Shown: positions 8,893 to 16,138, numbered from the stretch's first letter. The stretch: 64,000 bases of DNA from Paenibacillus sp. sptzw28 (GCF_019550795.1 NZ_CP080545.1:2762001-2826000); one strand, 5' to 3'. Numbers and translations: made by a program. The notes: generated by a model from the letters alone, not told the origin.

Positions 8893-9297
8893 TTACATCA
8901 AAATCGTACCGACCACAATCGAGACGCCGATAATGACAGAGCGAAGCATCTGCGCAACGGCCATATTGCCTGCCGCGATCTGGTCGCATACTTTAAAGCG
9001 CGGCGTCAACCAGTCAAATACGAGATAGACAAGACACAGTACAAGGATGCCGATCCCAGACCATATAAGCATGGAGATCCAATCGTGCGAACTGAAGGAA
9101 ACCATGCCCACAATGATGCACAGCCCGAGCAGCTTGCTGCCCATATACACGCCGGCCGCTTCGTTTCCCTTGTTGATTTCCTCAGCGTCGCTGAAACGCG
9201 TCAACCGGCTGAACACAAAAGCCCCAACCGCCAGAATGAGAAAAATAATGCCGATTCCAATTACTATGTTAAGCAAATTATCCGTAAATGCATTCAT
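8893..9297 (-). CDS. DUF350 (YjfL-type) membrane protein, copy 1
   Basis: The 134-residue protein has four predicted membrane helices (about 8-30, 50-68, 74-96 and 112-132) with the family's EEINKGNEAAG and AAGNMAVAQ segments between them. DUF350 proteins recur beside PspA and glutathionylspermidine-synthase-like genes, including E. coli yjfL, but their biochemical role is unknown. The ATG directly abuts the stop of the upstream ligase gene (TAAATG), and a GGGAGGGAAAG RBS lies inside that gene's end, so translation is coupled. It is the last gene of the left arm of the divergent stress locus. Confidence 0.85.
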   Translation of the reverse strand: MNAFTDNLLNIVIGIGIIFLILAVGAFVFSRLTRFSDAEEINKGNEAAGVYMGSKLLGLCIIVGMVSFSSHDWISMLIWSGIGILVLCLVYLVFDWLTPRFKVCDQIAAGNMAVAQMLRSVIIGVSIVVGTILM

Positions 9298-10623
9298 TTA
9301 ATTCTTTCCCTCCCTTTTAATAGCTAGCGCCGCCGGACAGTAGTAGGCCATATCGCCTGTTATTTTACCGCCAATTCTGGGCAGCAGGCCGGAGCAGGCT
9401 CCACCGATCACGTAGACACCGGTAAGCAGGAAGCCATTGGTCTCGCCACTTTCCGTACGGATGTTCACTTCTTCCATCGGCCAGCACTCCTGATAGATTT
9501 TCGGCTGATTACCGTAATAATCTATCACTTCAGCTGCTTCTTCTTCGTCGTGACCCCATTCGGCTTCTTCCAGTGTGCCCCTGCCGTTATATACGGCTGT
9601 ACCTTTTCCTTCCCGCCCCCAGTACGCTTTGGCCACATACGGCTTGTTTGCCTGTTCAAAAACGGTCTTCTCGTAATAGGTCGGGAGCAGGTAGGTGCTT
9701 ATTGTTTCCAGCTCCTCGGGTTCAAACAATGTAAATCCGCAGTATTGTTCGGTGATGTCGCTGCGTTCGAAGAGCGACCAGATTAGCGCCATGAAGCCCT
9801 TGCTTTGCATGATGATGCTTTGAGCCGGATTGATAAGTCCGAGTCTTCCCTGTACGACGAGATCCATAAGCGCTTCACCGACGTGAAGCCCCGAAGCTTC
9901 ATCGGTATCCTGTATCAAATATTCGAGAGGATAGAGCCGGTAGAGCATGTGAATTCTCCGCCCATAAGCGTAGAGACCCTCGCCGGGGATGATTTCGAGC
10001 CGTTCCAAAGGGACGAACATTACCGAATAGCCAAGCTCCGCAACGGCGTCCATAATATAACGCGTGTTAACCGTGTCTTCCATATGCCAATCATAACAGC
10101 TGAACGCTATTGTACCGGCGAGACCCTGTTCGGAGTAATAACCGATCAGGCGGCGAAAGGCGCTCTGGATCGAATTCCGCATTTCCCCGGAGATGGAAGT
10201 ATAGGGCGTAAACCCTTCCACAAGCCGCTTCTCCAATATAGCTGTTTCCGGGACCCCCGTCGGCGTATCGGTGTTGTTCTCGATACATTTCATACCGTTC
10301 GGACCGATAATCCAATCCTGCCGGGATATCCCATGCGAAGGAACCTCCAAACGCGATGCCTCGACCATTGACGGGTGGAGACCAAGCGGTCCTGTGAGAA
10401 ACGAATCCGGCAAGTAACGCTGCGTGAACCGCAGCGCCTTCCAATAGATAAGGTTGATACGTTCCGATGCGCTGCGCAGGTAATCCCACTCTTCGGGCTG
10501 ATATAACGTAAGGGAAGGGAGACAGTAGCTCTTTCCATACATCCGATGGTAGGGAATCATTTCTGCCAGCTTCCCCTGAAACAGCTCGTCGTGCTTCAGC
10601 TTCAAATCAAGGACGCGGTTCAT
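9298..10623 (-). CDS. Glutathionylspermidine synthase-like ATP-grasp ligase (YgiC/YjfC type)
   Basis: The 441-residue protein matches the ATP-grasp half of glutathionylspermidine synthetase, without the amidase domain. Visible features include the early MKCIENNTDTP substrate-loop motif, MEDTVNTRYI, a central PAQSIIMQSKGFMALIW segment, and the C-terminal ATP-binding lobe KPYVAKAYWGREGKGTAVY with EVNIRTE. The family forms amide bonds using ATP; the true substrate of stand-alone YgiC/YjfC members is unproven. I chose ATG 10623 because GGAGGATGAAGCC lies just upstream and longer starts would overlap the lipoprotein gene in another frame. The neighbouring lipoprotein with a C-terminal Gly-Gly is a candidate partner. 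Confidence 0.85.
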   Translation of the reverse strand: MNRVLDLKLKHDELFQGKLAEMIPYHRMYGKSYCLPSLTLYQPEEWDYLRSASERINLIYWKALRFTQRYLPDSFLTGPLGLHPSMVEASRLEVPSHGISRQDWIIGPNGMKCIENNTDTPTGVPETAILEKRLVEGFTPYTSISGEMRNSIQSAFRRLIGYYSEQGLAGTIAFSCYDWHMEDTVNTRYIMDAVAELGYSVMFVPLERLEIIPGEGLYAYGRRIHMLYRLYPLEYLIQDTDEASGLHVGEALMDLVVQGRLGLINPAQSIIMQSKGFMALIWSLFERSDITEQYCGFTLFEPEELETISTYLLPTYYEKTVFEQANKPYVAKAYWGREGKGTAVYNGRGTLEEAEWGHDEEEAAEVIDYYGNQPKIYQECWPMEEVNIRTESGETNGFLLTGVYVIGGACSGLLPRIGGKITGDMAYYCPAALAIKREGKN

Positions 10624-10627
10624 GGCT

Positions 10628-10897
10628 TCATCCTCCGAAGGAGCTGTGGGAGCCGCCGCTGCCGAATCCGCTGTGAGAGCCTGAATCCGAGCCGGAGCTG
10701 TAGCTTTTACCGGGTCCGGTCGCTCTGCCGCCGGTGCTGTAGTAAGTACCTCCGCCGCTATTGTCGTCGCAGTAGCCGTCGTTATTGCCGTCATAGCATT
10801 GCTGCGAAGACGAGTAGTCGGTGCAGCCGCTCATCACGGCCGGCACGGTAAGGAGAAGTGCGAACTGCAAGATTTTTTTGCCGGGAATGCCTTTCAT
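10628..10897 (-). CDS. Small lipoprotein with Gly/Ser-rich, Gly-Gly C-terminus (YgiB/YjfM-like position)
   Basis: The 89-residue protein has a lipoprotein signal peptide with lipobox VMSGC, so the mature N-terminus is a diacylglyceryl-Cys at about 24. The mature part has Cys residues in a QQCYDGNNDGYCDD stretch, then a low-complexity Gly/Ser/His tail ending SSFGG. It occupies the slot of E. coli ygiB/yjfM next to ygiC/yjfC, although sequence similarity looks limited. ATG 10897 directly follows the stop of the upstream gene (TAAATG) and AGAGGTGAAGG is the RBS. Being encoded immediately before the ATP-grasp gene, it may be that enzyme's target (inference). Confidence 0.75.
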   Translation of the reverse strand: MKGIPGKKILQFALLLTVPAVMSGCTDYSSSQQCYDGNNDGYCDDNSGGGTYYSTGGRATGPGKSYSSGSDSGSHSGFGSGGSHSSFGG

Positions 10898-11380
10898 TTA
10901 TGCCTTCACCTCTTTCAAATAAAACAATGCTTTGCGCCGGTCGGTATCCATGACCGTATATATGCACTCATAAGTCCGTTCATCCGTTACGATGTAATGG
11001 TCCAGCAGCAGCTGAGCAATTTCCGCTGCTTCGCCCGGTGACAACCTGGTCCCGCCTCGAATGAATCGATTGCCCAAATTGTCCCAAAGCCAAAATTCCG
11101 GTTCGATCCGCATCGCCACATCGCAAAATTCGGACAAAGATGACTCAATCGCCCGCCCATATTCCGCAATCTCCTTGCCGCGAAAAGGTATGACATAGAT
11201 GGCGTGCTGAGAGAGCTCCGACTCGTTCGATGTATGCTCATACAAGACGTTATGAATGACGGAAGCGTTAACGAGCTTGCGAATGAATAGTTCATCGCGG
11301 CCCACGATGTGCCGGTCTATGGTTTGCAGGACCTTCCCCTGCATATCCGACCATTCGAGGTACGTCACGGACACGGTCAT
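10898..11380 (-). CDS. Conserved hypothetical protein of the PspA/K+ channel locus
   Basis: The 160-residue soluble protein has no signal peptide or membrane span. Its segments SVTYLEWSDMQGKVLQTID, HAIYVIPFRGKEIAEYG and EPEFWLWDNLGNRFIRGG suggest a mixed alpha/beta fold. I do not recognise the family. Its ATG overlaps the K+ channel stop (TAATG) and its own stop abuts the lipoprotein ATG, so it is translationally coupled on both sides. Its position between an RCK-type channel and a lipoprotein suggests a cytoplasmic regulatory or adaptor role, which is inference only. Confidence 0.7.
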   Translation of the reverse strand: MTVSVTYLEWSDMQGKVLQTIDRHIVGRDELFIRKLVNASVIHNVLYEHTSNESELSQHAIYVIPFRGKEIAEYGRAIESSLSEFCDVAMRIEPEFWLWDNLGNRFIRGGTRLSPGEAAEIAQLLLDHYIVTDERTYECIYTVMDTDRRKALFYLKEVKA

Positions 11381-12405
11381 TAACTATTTCTCCCTTTAGC
11401 GTTAATTTTGTCTATGGTGGCCTTGTCGGTTATGACAAACAGCCTGGTATTGGCAGGCAGCTGCTCGTGGAGCTTGCGGTTGATGGTCATATCGCTGCCG
11501 TCTGCGACAAGCGTCGCGCCTTCTTTAAGCAGTGCCTGAAATGCGTCCCCGTAAGTTCGCCACTCGGGATCGCGCGCTGCCTCAAACAAGTCTTCGCCGT
11601 GCTGTCTGCTCAGGAGCTGGGTCAGGATTTCGATGTTTCCTTCATTAAGCGCCGAGCGGACCGCCAGCCGGGATACCGCATCATGAGAAAGGACGAATTC
11701 ATTTACCTTCACATGCCGGAAGTTTTGGATATGCTTCTCGAGGGTAATTTCTACCGTGGTATGCACCTCGGGCGCAATCCGCTCGATACTGGCGGCGATC
11801 AGCAGCGATTTGCCGTCGACGAGAGATGAGTCCTCGATCCCCGGATCCGCGAATATGATTGCCGAACGGGCACGGTTAATGCCGGCTTGCTCGAGCGTAT
11901 CGTCCGATGTCGGATCGCCGCTGACAAAATGGATGTTCCTGCGGTCGTAAGGATGTTTTTCGCTCTCGGTTATAATGACGATTTCGGCGTTCTCGTCCGT
12001 TGACATAATTTCTTCAACGGCTAACTGGGCCTTCTTGCTCCAATTCAGCAGGATGATGTGATTCCGGCCTTGAAACTTCAATTTTCCGCTCCCCCTTCGT
12101 CGCTGCAGATCGGCGATCGCTTCAATGATTTTGCCGATCACCAAGCTGAGCAGTCCGATACCGAATACATATAGAAACATCGCAAACAGCTTGCCCGGTA
12201 CCGTTGTTGGGTAGAAATCGCCGTAGCCGACCGTCGCCACAGTCGTCATCACCCACCACAAGGCATTGAACCCATTTTGGAAGGTATCCGGTTCAAGGTA
12301 ATAAACAATCGCCGAGCTTAACAGGATGAACAGTATTGTTCCATACGCAAGCAGTGAATTTTTGAGCCGCAGCAGCTTAACGGATAATCGGCGGATAAAG
12401 TGCAT
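11380..12405 (-). CDS. Potassium channel with RCK/TrkA-N domain (YugO-like)
   Basis: The 341-residue protein has two membrane helices (about 17-36 and 72-92) flanking a pore loop with the K+ selectivity filter TVGYGD at 58-63, then a cytoplasmic RCK/TrkA-N Rossmann-like domain (HIILLNWSKKAQLAVEEI, IVIITESEKHPYD, VSGDPTSDDTLEQAGI). It should conduct K+ under ligand or voltage control. ATG 12405 has GGAAAGGAGGTG upstream and is preferred over a longer start at 12453. It is first in the left arm of the divergent stress locus, about 60 nt downstream of an ECF-type promoter. Confidence 0.9.
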   Translation of the reverse strand: MHFIRRLSVKLLRLKNSLLAYGTILFILLSSAIVYYLEPDTFQNGFNALWWVMTTVATVGYGDFYPTTVPGKLFAMFLYVFGIGLLSLVIGKIIEAIADLQRRRGSGKLKFQGRNHIILLNWSKKAQLAVEEIMSTDENAEIVIITESEKHPYDRRNIHFVSGDPTSDDTLEQAGINRARSAIIFADPGIEDSSLVDGKSLLIAASIERIAPEVHTTVEITLEKHIQNFRHVKVNEFVLSHDAVSRLAVRSALNEGNIEILTQLLSRQHGEDLFEAARDPEWRTYGDAFQALLKEGATLVADGSDMTINRKLHEQLPANTRLFVITDKATIDKINAKGRNS

Positions 12406-12472
12406 GCGTGCAGCACCTCCTTTCCTTACAGGATGGCGGCCGGCGGGCGGCATTGAAAAGCATGTTACCTTT

Positions 12473-12498
12473 TACGGTGAGATGTTCCTCCGGTTACA
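12473..12498 (-). promoter_or_regulatory. ECF sigma-W-type promoter for the left arm
   Basis: On the minus strand the sequence reads TGTAAC, 16 nt, CGTA. The B. subtilis sigma-W consensus is TGAAAC-N16-CGTA, so only one base differs and the spacing is exact. The start point would fall near 12466, leaving about a 60-nt leader before the K+ channel ATG at 12405. It pairs with an exact consensus site for the opposite arm 140 bp away. Confidence 0.7.
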
Positions 12499-12638
12499 AA
12501 TTAATGAAGCGCTGTTAGATAAAGAAACCCCTCTCGGATTGTATAAGGTGTAGCATGCCGCTGTCTATAGAGAAAAAATGTATGAAATCTTTAGTTGCTT
12601 CTTCACCGGCTTCGATACATAATTTAATTCGTGGGGGC

Positions 12639-12664
12639 TGAAACGAACCGGGTTTGGCTGCGTA
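12639..12664 (+). promoter_or_regulatory. ECF sigma-W-type promoter for pspA (perfect consensus)
   Basis: TGAAAC at 12639-12644, exactly 16 nt, then CGTA at 12661-12664 match the sigma-W consensus at every position. Transcription would start near 12671, about 98 nt before the pspA ATG. PspA of B. subtilis is a known sigma-W target, which supports the call. Confidence 0.85.
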
Positions 12665-12768
12665 CTAGTTAGCATAACGCAATTTCGTAAGCTATATGCT
12701 TCCGGGACGCTTGTCCGCATAGGCGTGTGCCGGTAGCTTGGGAGAAAACTCTAAGGAGGAAATGAAAG

Positions 12769-13440
12769 ATGTCGATATTCAAACGTTTGAGAGACTTAAC
12801 GTTATCCAATGTATATGCCATGATTGAGAAGGCTGAAGATCCGGTTAAGCTCACCGACCAATATATCCGCGATATGCAGGAAGATCTGGAGGACGCGGAG
12901 AAAGCGGTCGCAGCCCAAATCGCAATCGAGAAGAAGTTCAAGCAGCTGTATGAAGAGCAGGAAGCGCTTGTGAAGAAACGCGATGAGCAGGCCCACACGG
13001 CCGCTCAAATGCAGAATATCGAGCTTGCCCGCCGTGCCCTTGAAGAGAAGAAGGCCGCGGAGCAGAAGATGAATGAGTACAAAACAAGCTTCGATCAGAA
13101 CAAAGCGTCCGCCGATAACCTGCGCTCCAAGCTGGACGAAATGCGCAAGCAGCTGACTGAGATGAAGAACAAACGCGAAACGCTCGTCGCTCGTTATAAT
13201 GCGGCGAAAGCGCAAGCTGAGATTAACAAATCTATGGCCGGGTTCAGCTCGGATACCGCATCGGCAGGCATGAAGCGGATGGAGGAGAAAATGCTCCAGA
13301 TGGAAGCGCAGGCCGAAGCGAGCAACGAGATGAACAGCAAAGAGAAATCGCTTGACGCCGAATTCGAAGCGCTTGGCAAGAACAAGGCGGTCGACGACGA
13401 ACTCGCGGCTCTATTGAAGCAGTACGAGAACAAAAACTAA
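12769..13440 (+). CDS. pspA: PspA/IM30 family membrane-stress protein
   Basis: The 223-residue protein is almost entirely charged coiled coil. The N-terminal amphipathic helix MSIFKRLRDLTLSNVYAMIE is followed by the family signature EDPVKLTDQYIRDMQEDLEDAE and long heptad-rich helices to about 170. PspA/IM30 proteins assemble ESCRT-III-like scaffolds that bind and stabilise stressed inner membranes. An AAGGAGG RBS precedes the ATG. A perfect sigma-W-type promoter lies 105 nt upstream, and a terminator lies 50 nt downstream, so pspA may be made mostly as its own transcript with read-through into the next genes. Confidence 0.95.
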   Translation: MSIFKRLRDLTLSNVYAMIEKAEDPVKLTDQYIRDMQEDLEDAEKAVAAQIAIEKKFKQLYEEQEALVKKRDEQAHTAAQMQNIELARRALEEKKAAEQKMNEYKTSFDQNKASADNLRSKLDEMRKQLTEMKNKRETLVARYNAAKAQAEINKSMAGFSSDTASAGMKRMEEKMLQMEAQAEASNEMNSKEKSLDAEFEALGKNKAVDDELAALLKQYENKN

Positions 13441-13489
13441 ACAGCCCGTAAGCAAAGAAAGAACGTCCGCTGGCATTGATCGCGCCTAA

Positions 13490-13520
13490 CCGCCGATCTG
13501 ACGGCCTTCGGCGTTTTTTC
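13490..13520 (+). terminator. Rho-independent terminator after pspA
   Basis: CGCCGA (13491-13496) and TCGGCG (13508-13513) form a stem around a short loop and are followed by TTTTTTCTTT. Partial read-through would feed the downstream DUF350-DUF4178-DUF4247 genes, for which I see no clear separate promoter. Confidence 0.7.
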
Positions 13521-13561
13521 TTTGTAACGAAGCGCGGCAAATTGACGATGGAGGATGTCCG

Positions 13562-13966
13562 ATGACATTTCAAGAAGTAGTAGCCATGTTGGTATGGACC
13601 GGTGCAGGTGCGGTGCTGTTAGTCGTGCTGATGACGGTCGATTCGCTCTTTACCCGCTACAAGGACATGGAGGAAATCAAGAAGGGCAATTTAGCGGTTA
13701 CGACCCGGTTTGTGATGAAATTGCTCGCGCAGGCGTACATCTTGTCACAGTCGATAACAACTTCAAACCATCTGGGCGAGGCACTGATCGTTTCCGTCAT
13801 TTCCTTTCTGATTCTGCTTGTACTTGAAAGGCTGCTGGGGCTTGTGCTGCGAACCGCGTTCGGACTTGATCTGGACAGAGGTACGAAGGAAGGCAAAATA
13901 GCGCACGCTCTGCTGGCCGGATCGCTTCATATCTCAGGCGCTCTGATTATCGGTTCGTGCTTGTAA
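13562..13966 (+). CDS. DUF350 membrane protein, copy 2
   Basis: The 134-residue protein has four membrane helices (about 5-25, 48-66, 72-94 and 113-133) and the MEEIKKGNLAV motif between helices 1 and 2, which is equivalent to EEINKGNEA in the left-arm copy. The two copies have the same length and topology but are clearly divergent, so they are old paralogues rather than a recent duplication. A GGAGGATGTCCG RBS precedes ATG 13562. It begins the post-terminator part of the right arm. Confidence 0.85.
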   Translation: MTFQEVVAMLVWTGAGAVLLVVLMTVDSLFTRYKDMEEIKKGNLAVTTRFVMKLLAQAYILSQSITTSNHLGEALIVSVISFLILLVLERLLGLVLRTAFGLDLDRGTKEGKIAHALLAGSLHISGALIIGSCL

Positions 13967-13991
13967 ACTATTCATAAAAGGAGCGGTGGCG

Positions 13992-14498
13992 ATGAGCCTG
14001 TTTTCACGGATCAAAAACATATTGGCAAAGCCGGAACCGCCGATGCCGGAGAAGAGCATGATGACGATCGGACCTGGCGACGTTTGCGAAATATCGCTTG
14101 TGACCTACCAAGTGGTCGGACGGACGCAAAACCGTCAGCGCAGCTTGATAATGCTAACCCTTCAGGACGGCTCGGACATCCGCTATCTGACAATCGAGGA
14201 GCGCGAACGGACGGTTTATGCGATATACGGTCCCATCGACGGAAGACTCGACTCCGTAGAGGAAGTGCCGACGATTATTGAGCTTGACGAGCGTACGTAT
14301 CACCTTGAAGAGCAGTATTCCGGATTCATTACCGCTGCCGGCAGGACCCCTTTCGTACAGGGCGGAGAGCAGTATGTATGGCAGTATCAATCCGATGACA
14401 TGAAGCTGCTTCGCGTCGAATGGCAGGACGGCAGATTTATGCTGTATGAAGGCGAAGATGTGCTTCCGGCCGACGTTCGCGTCCTCCGCGGAAGCTAG
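13992..14498 (+). CDS. DUF4178 domain protein
   Basis: The 168-residue cytoplasmic protein is beta-rich; it has no signal peptide or membrane helix. Segments such as IGPGDVCEISLVTYQVVGRT, RYLTIEERER and EEQYSGFITAAGRTPF fit the DUF4178 family, which is found beside PspA, DUF350 and polyamine-synthase-like genes. No biochemical function is established. ATG 13992 with AAGGAG 8 nt upstream is chosen over the GTG at 13986. It starts 25 nt after the DUF350 gene and ends 11 nt before the next gene, so it is within one operon. Confidence 0.75.
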   Translation: MSLFSRIKNILAKPEPPMPEKSMMTIGPGDVCEISLVTYQVVGRTQNRQRSLIMLTLQDGSDIRYLTIEERERTVYAIYGPIDGRLDSVEEVPTIIELDERTYHLEEQYSGFITAAGRTPFVQGGEQYVWQYQSDDMKLLRVEWQDGRFMLYEGEDVLPADVRVLRGS

Positions 14499-14509
14499 GA
14501 GGAATCGGT

Positions 14510-15253
14510 ATGAAGCAGAAGCTGTCATTCTTCATAAAAAATTTACTCGTCGTCAGCTTGATTGTTCCGCTCCTTGCAGCATGCGGCATATCAAGCACGA
14601 TTGAAGATAAGTACCCGCTGGAATCGGTCAGCGGCAGCGGCTCGCAAACTTCCTATGTTTACCGCGCTGCCGGGCAAACCGTACCGGAAGTGGCGAAGGC
14701 GCTCGCCGCTGAGTCGAAGCCGCAGCAGGAATCGGCTGAGAAAAGCGACCACATGTTTCTTGTTTATTCGGACAAAATCATACACCTGCAGCAGGATGAG
14801 AAAAAACCGGAGGACACGCTTGTAGAGGTTGACTCCAAGGACTATGTGCGGAACAACTACAGCTCAAGCTTCCTTCAAGGCTACCTGCTGGCGAGCTTGC
14901 TCGGTGATTTATTCGACGGCGGCCGCTACGGCGGCGGATCTTATCGAGGCTATGCTGACAGGGATACGTACAAGCCGAAGACCGGAACCTACCATGTGCC
15001 TACTGTGAATGAGAAGAAGGCGATTCCGCCGATGACGGTGGAGCGCAAGGGATCGATTTTTACAAGAGCGAAGGATGCGGTTTCGGGTAAGGTCGGAAGC
15101 GACGGCAATGTATTCAACAAAGCTCCTCCGAAATCCGGCAAAATAACGCGGGATGACGGCAGCGGCAGCAGCTCGGGCAGCTGGCTGACCCCGCGCAAAT
15201 CATCAAAGCCCAAGACGCGGGTTGGTTTCGGCCGCATATCGAGGCGAAGATAA
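14510..15253 (+). CDS. DUF4247-type lipoprotein
   Basis: The 247-residue protein has a lipoprotein signal peptide with lipobox LLAAC near residue 25. The middle contains DHMFLVYSDKIIHLQQD, VDSKDYVRNNYSSSFLQGYLL and a Gly-rich GGRYGGGSYRGY. The C-terminal about 90 residues are Pro/Ser/Lys-rich and very basic (ends GFGRISRRR), so likely disordered and able to contact wall polymers or phospholipid (inference). DUF4247 is one of the families repeatedly found with DUF4178 and DUF350. AGGAATCGGT is the RBS. It is the last gene of the right arm, followed by a terminator. Confidence 0.8.
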   Translation: MKQKLSFFIKNLLVVSLIVPLLAACGISSTIEDKYPLESVSGSGSQTSYVYRAAGQTVPEVAKALAAESKPQQESAEKSDHMFLVYSDKIIHLQQDEKKPEDTLVEVDSKDYVRNNYSSSFLQGYLLASLLGDLFDGGRYGGGSYRGYADRDTYKPKTGTYHVPTVNEKKAIPPMTVERKGSIFTRAKDAVSGKVGSDGNVFNKAPPKSGKITRDDGSGSSSGSWLTPRKSSKPKTRVGFGRISRRR

Positions 15254-15281
15254 TGGGATTAATGTATAGCGGGGAATATAG

Positions 15282-15322
15282 TAGACAGCCGTGAGCCTTA
15301 TCGCTCCCGCTGTCTTTTTTTA
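15282..15322 (+). terminator. Rho-independent terminator of the right arm
   Basis: AGACAGC...GCTGTCT forms a stem with inner GTGAG/CTCC pairing and is followed by TTTTTTTATT. It ends the pspA-side operon before the copper genes. Confidence 0.85.
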
Positions 15323-15441
15323 TTAATGTCAATCATAATACTTCCAGCCTTTGGCGCGGCTGCCGGGCTTAGATAGGATGGGAAAGGTGGTTTGGTTAAG
15401 AATATGGATATGGCCGCTTAATGAGGATGTGATATTTTTGA

Positions 15442-15471
15442 TTGACATACCCATGGGGGGTATTGTATATT
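15442..15471 (+). promoter_or_regulatory. csoR promoter with embedded CsoR operator
   Basis: A perfect -35 TTGACA (15442-15447) and -10 TATATT (15466-15471) flank an 18-nt spacer. The spacer contains TACCCATGGGGGGTA (15448-15462), which closely matches the CsoR operator pattern TACCC-N-GGGGTA. Repressor bound there would block RNA polymerase; Cu(I) would release it. This predicts autoregulation of csoR-copZ. Confidence 0.85.
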
Positions 15472-15492
15472 TGAATCAAGAGGTGAACAAAC

Positions 15493-15822
15493 ATGGATAA
15501 GCCGACAGAGCTTCTTCATACGGAGTGCAGCCCCGGAGAAGGCGGAAGAAAGAGTCATCACCCGGATAAAATGAAGTCGGATTTAATCACCCGGCTTAAC
15601 CGGATCGAGGGCCAGATACGGGGAGTGAAGGGACTGATCGAGAAAGACACTTACTGCGACGACGTCCTCAACCAGATCGCGGCGATTCAATCGGCGCTCA
15701 ACGGCGTCGGAAAGCTGCTGCTTGAAGGCCATATGAAGAGCTGCGTCATAGAACGTATACAGGCCGGAGAAAAAGAAGTCATTGATGAGCTGTTGATTAC
15801 CGTGAAAAAATTGATGAAATAG
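15493..15822 (+). CDS. csoR: Copper-sensing transcriptional repressor CsoR
   Basis: The 109-residue all-helical DUF156/CsoR protein has the Cu(I)-binding set Cys55, His80 and Cys84 (TYCDD and EGHMKSC) and the family's RLNRIEGQIRGVKGLIEKD DNA-binding helix. Apo-CsoR represses the copper genes and Cu(I) binding releases DNA. The N-terminal extension (first about 27 residues, with extra Cys12 and His22-23) is somewhat longer than in minimal CsoR proteins. An AGAGGTGA RBS precedes ATG 15493. copZ follows 13 nt later. Confidence 0.95.
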   Translation: MDKPTELLHTECSPGEGGRKSHHPDKMKSDLITRLNRIEGQIRGVKGLIEKDTYCDDVLNQIAAIQSALNGVGKLLLEGHMKSCVIERIQAGEKEVIDELLITVKKLMK

Positions 15823-15835
15823 GAGGAATTTATTT

Positions 15836-16036
15836 ATGGAACATGTACAGTTGAAGGTGGAAGGCATGTCTTGCGGACATTGCGCAAACTCTATTGAAAG
15901 CGCCGTTAAGACACTGGGAGCTACCGCCAAAGTCGATCTTGGAAGCAAATCCGTTTCCATTGATTACGATGCCGGTAAAATTTCGCTGGACGCAATTAAA
16001 GAGGCAATAGAGGAACAAGGTTACGATGTCGTATAA
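15836..16036 (+). CDS. copZ: Copper chaperone CopZ
   Basis: The 66-residue heavy-metal-associated (HMA) domain protein has the Cu(I)-binding motif GMSCGHC (Cys13, Cys16) and the conserved ending EEQGYDVV. It carries Cu(I) in the cytoplasm and hands it to the CopA ATPase and CsoR. RBS TAGGAGGAATTT precedes ATG 15836. It is in an operon with csoR and followed by a terminator, so copA is transcribed separately from its own operator. Confidence 0.95.
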   Translation: MEHVQLKVEGMSCGHCANSIESAVKTLGATAKVDLGSKSVSIDYDAGKISLDAIKEAIEEQGYDVV

Positions 16037-16040
16037 CACA

Positions 16041-16077
16041 GTCCGGAGCCGCTCGGATGGGAGGCTCCATTCTTTTA
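16041..16077 (+). terminator. Rho-independent terminator after copZ
   Basis: GGAGCC (16045-16050) pairs with GGCTCC (16063-16068), and the stem is followed by ATTCTTTTA. The stem is short, so partial read-through into copA is possible. Confidence 0.65.
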
Positions 16078-16087
16078 CGAATAAATA

Positions 16088-16102
16088 TACCCTACTGGGG
16101 TA
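16088..16102 (+). promoter_or_regulatory. CsoR operator upstream of copA
   Basis: TACCCTACTGGGGTA is an almost perfect CsoR box and matches the one in the csoR promoter at 10 or more of 15 positions, including both TACCC/GGGGTA arms. It lies 37 nt before the copA ATG, and so probably overlaps the copA promoter; the -35/-10 elements themselves are not clear. Confidence 0.8.
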
Positions 16103-16138
16103 CCATATATGAATTAGTGTTTATGGAGATGAGACAAG

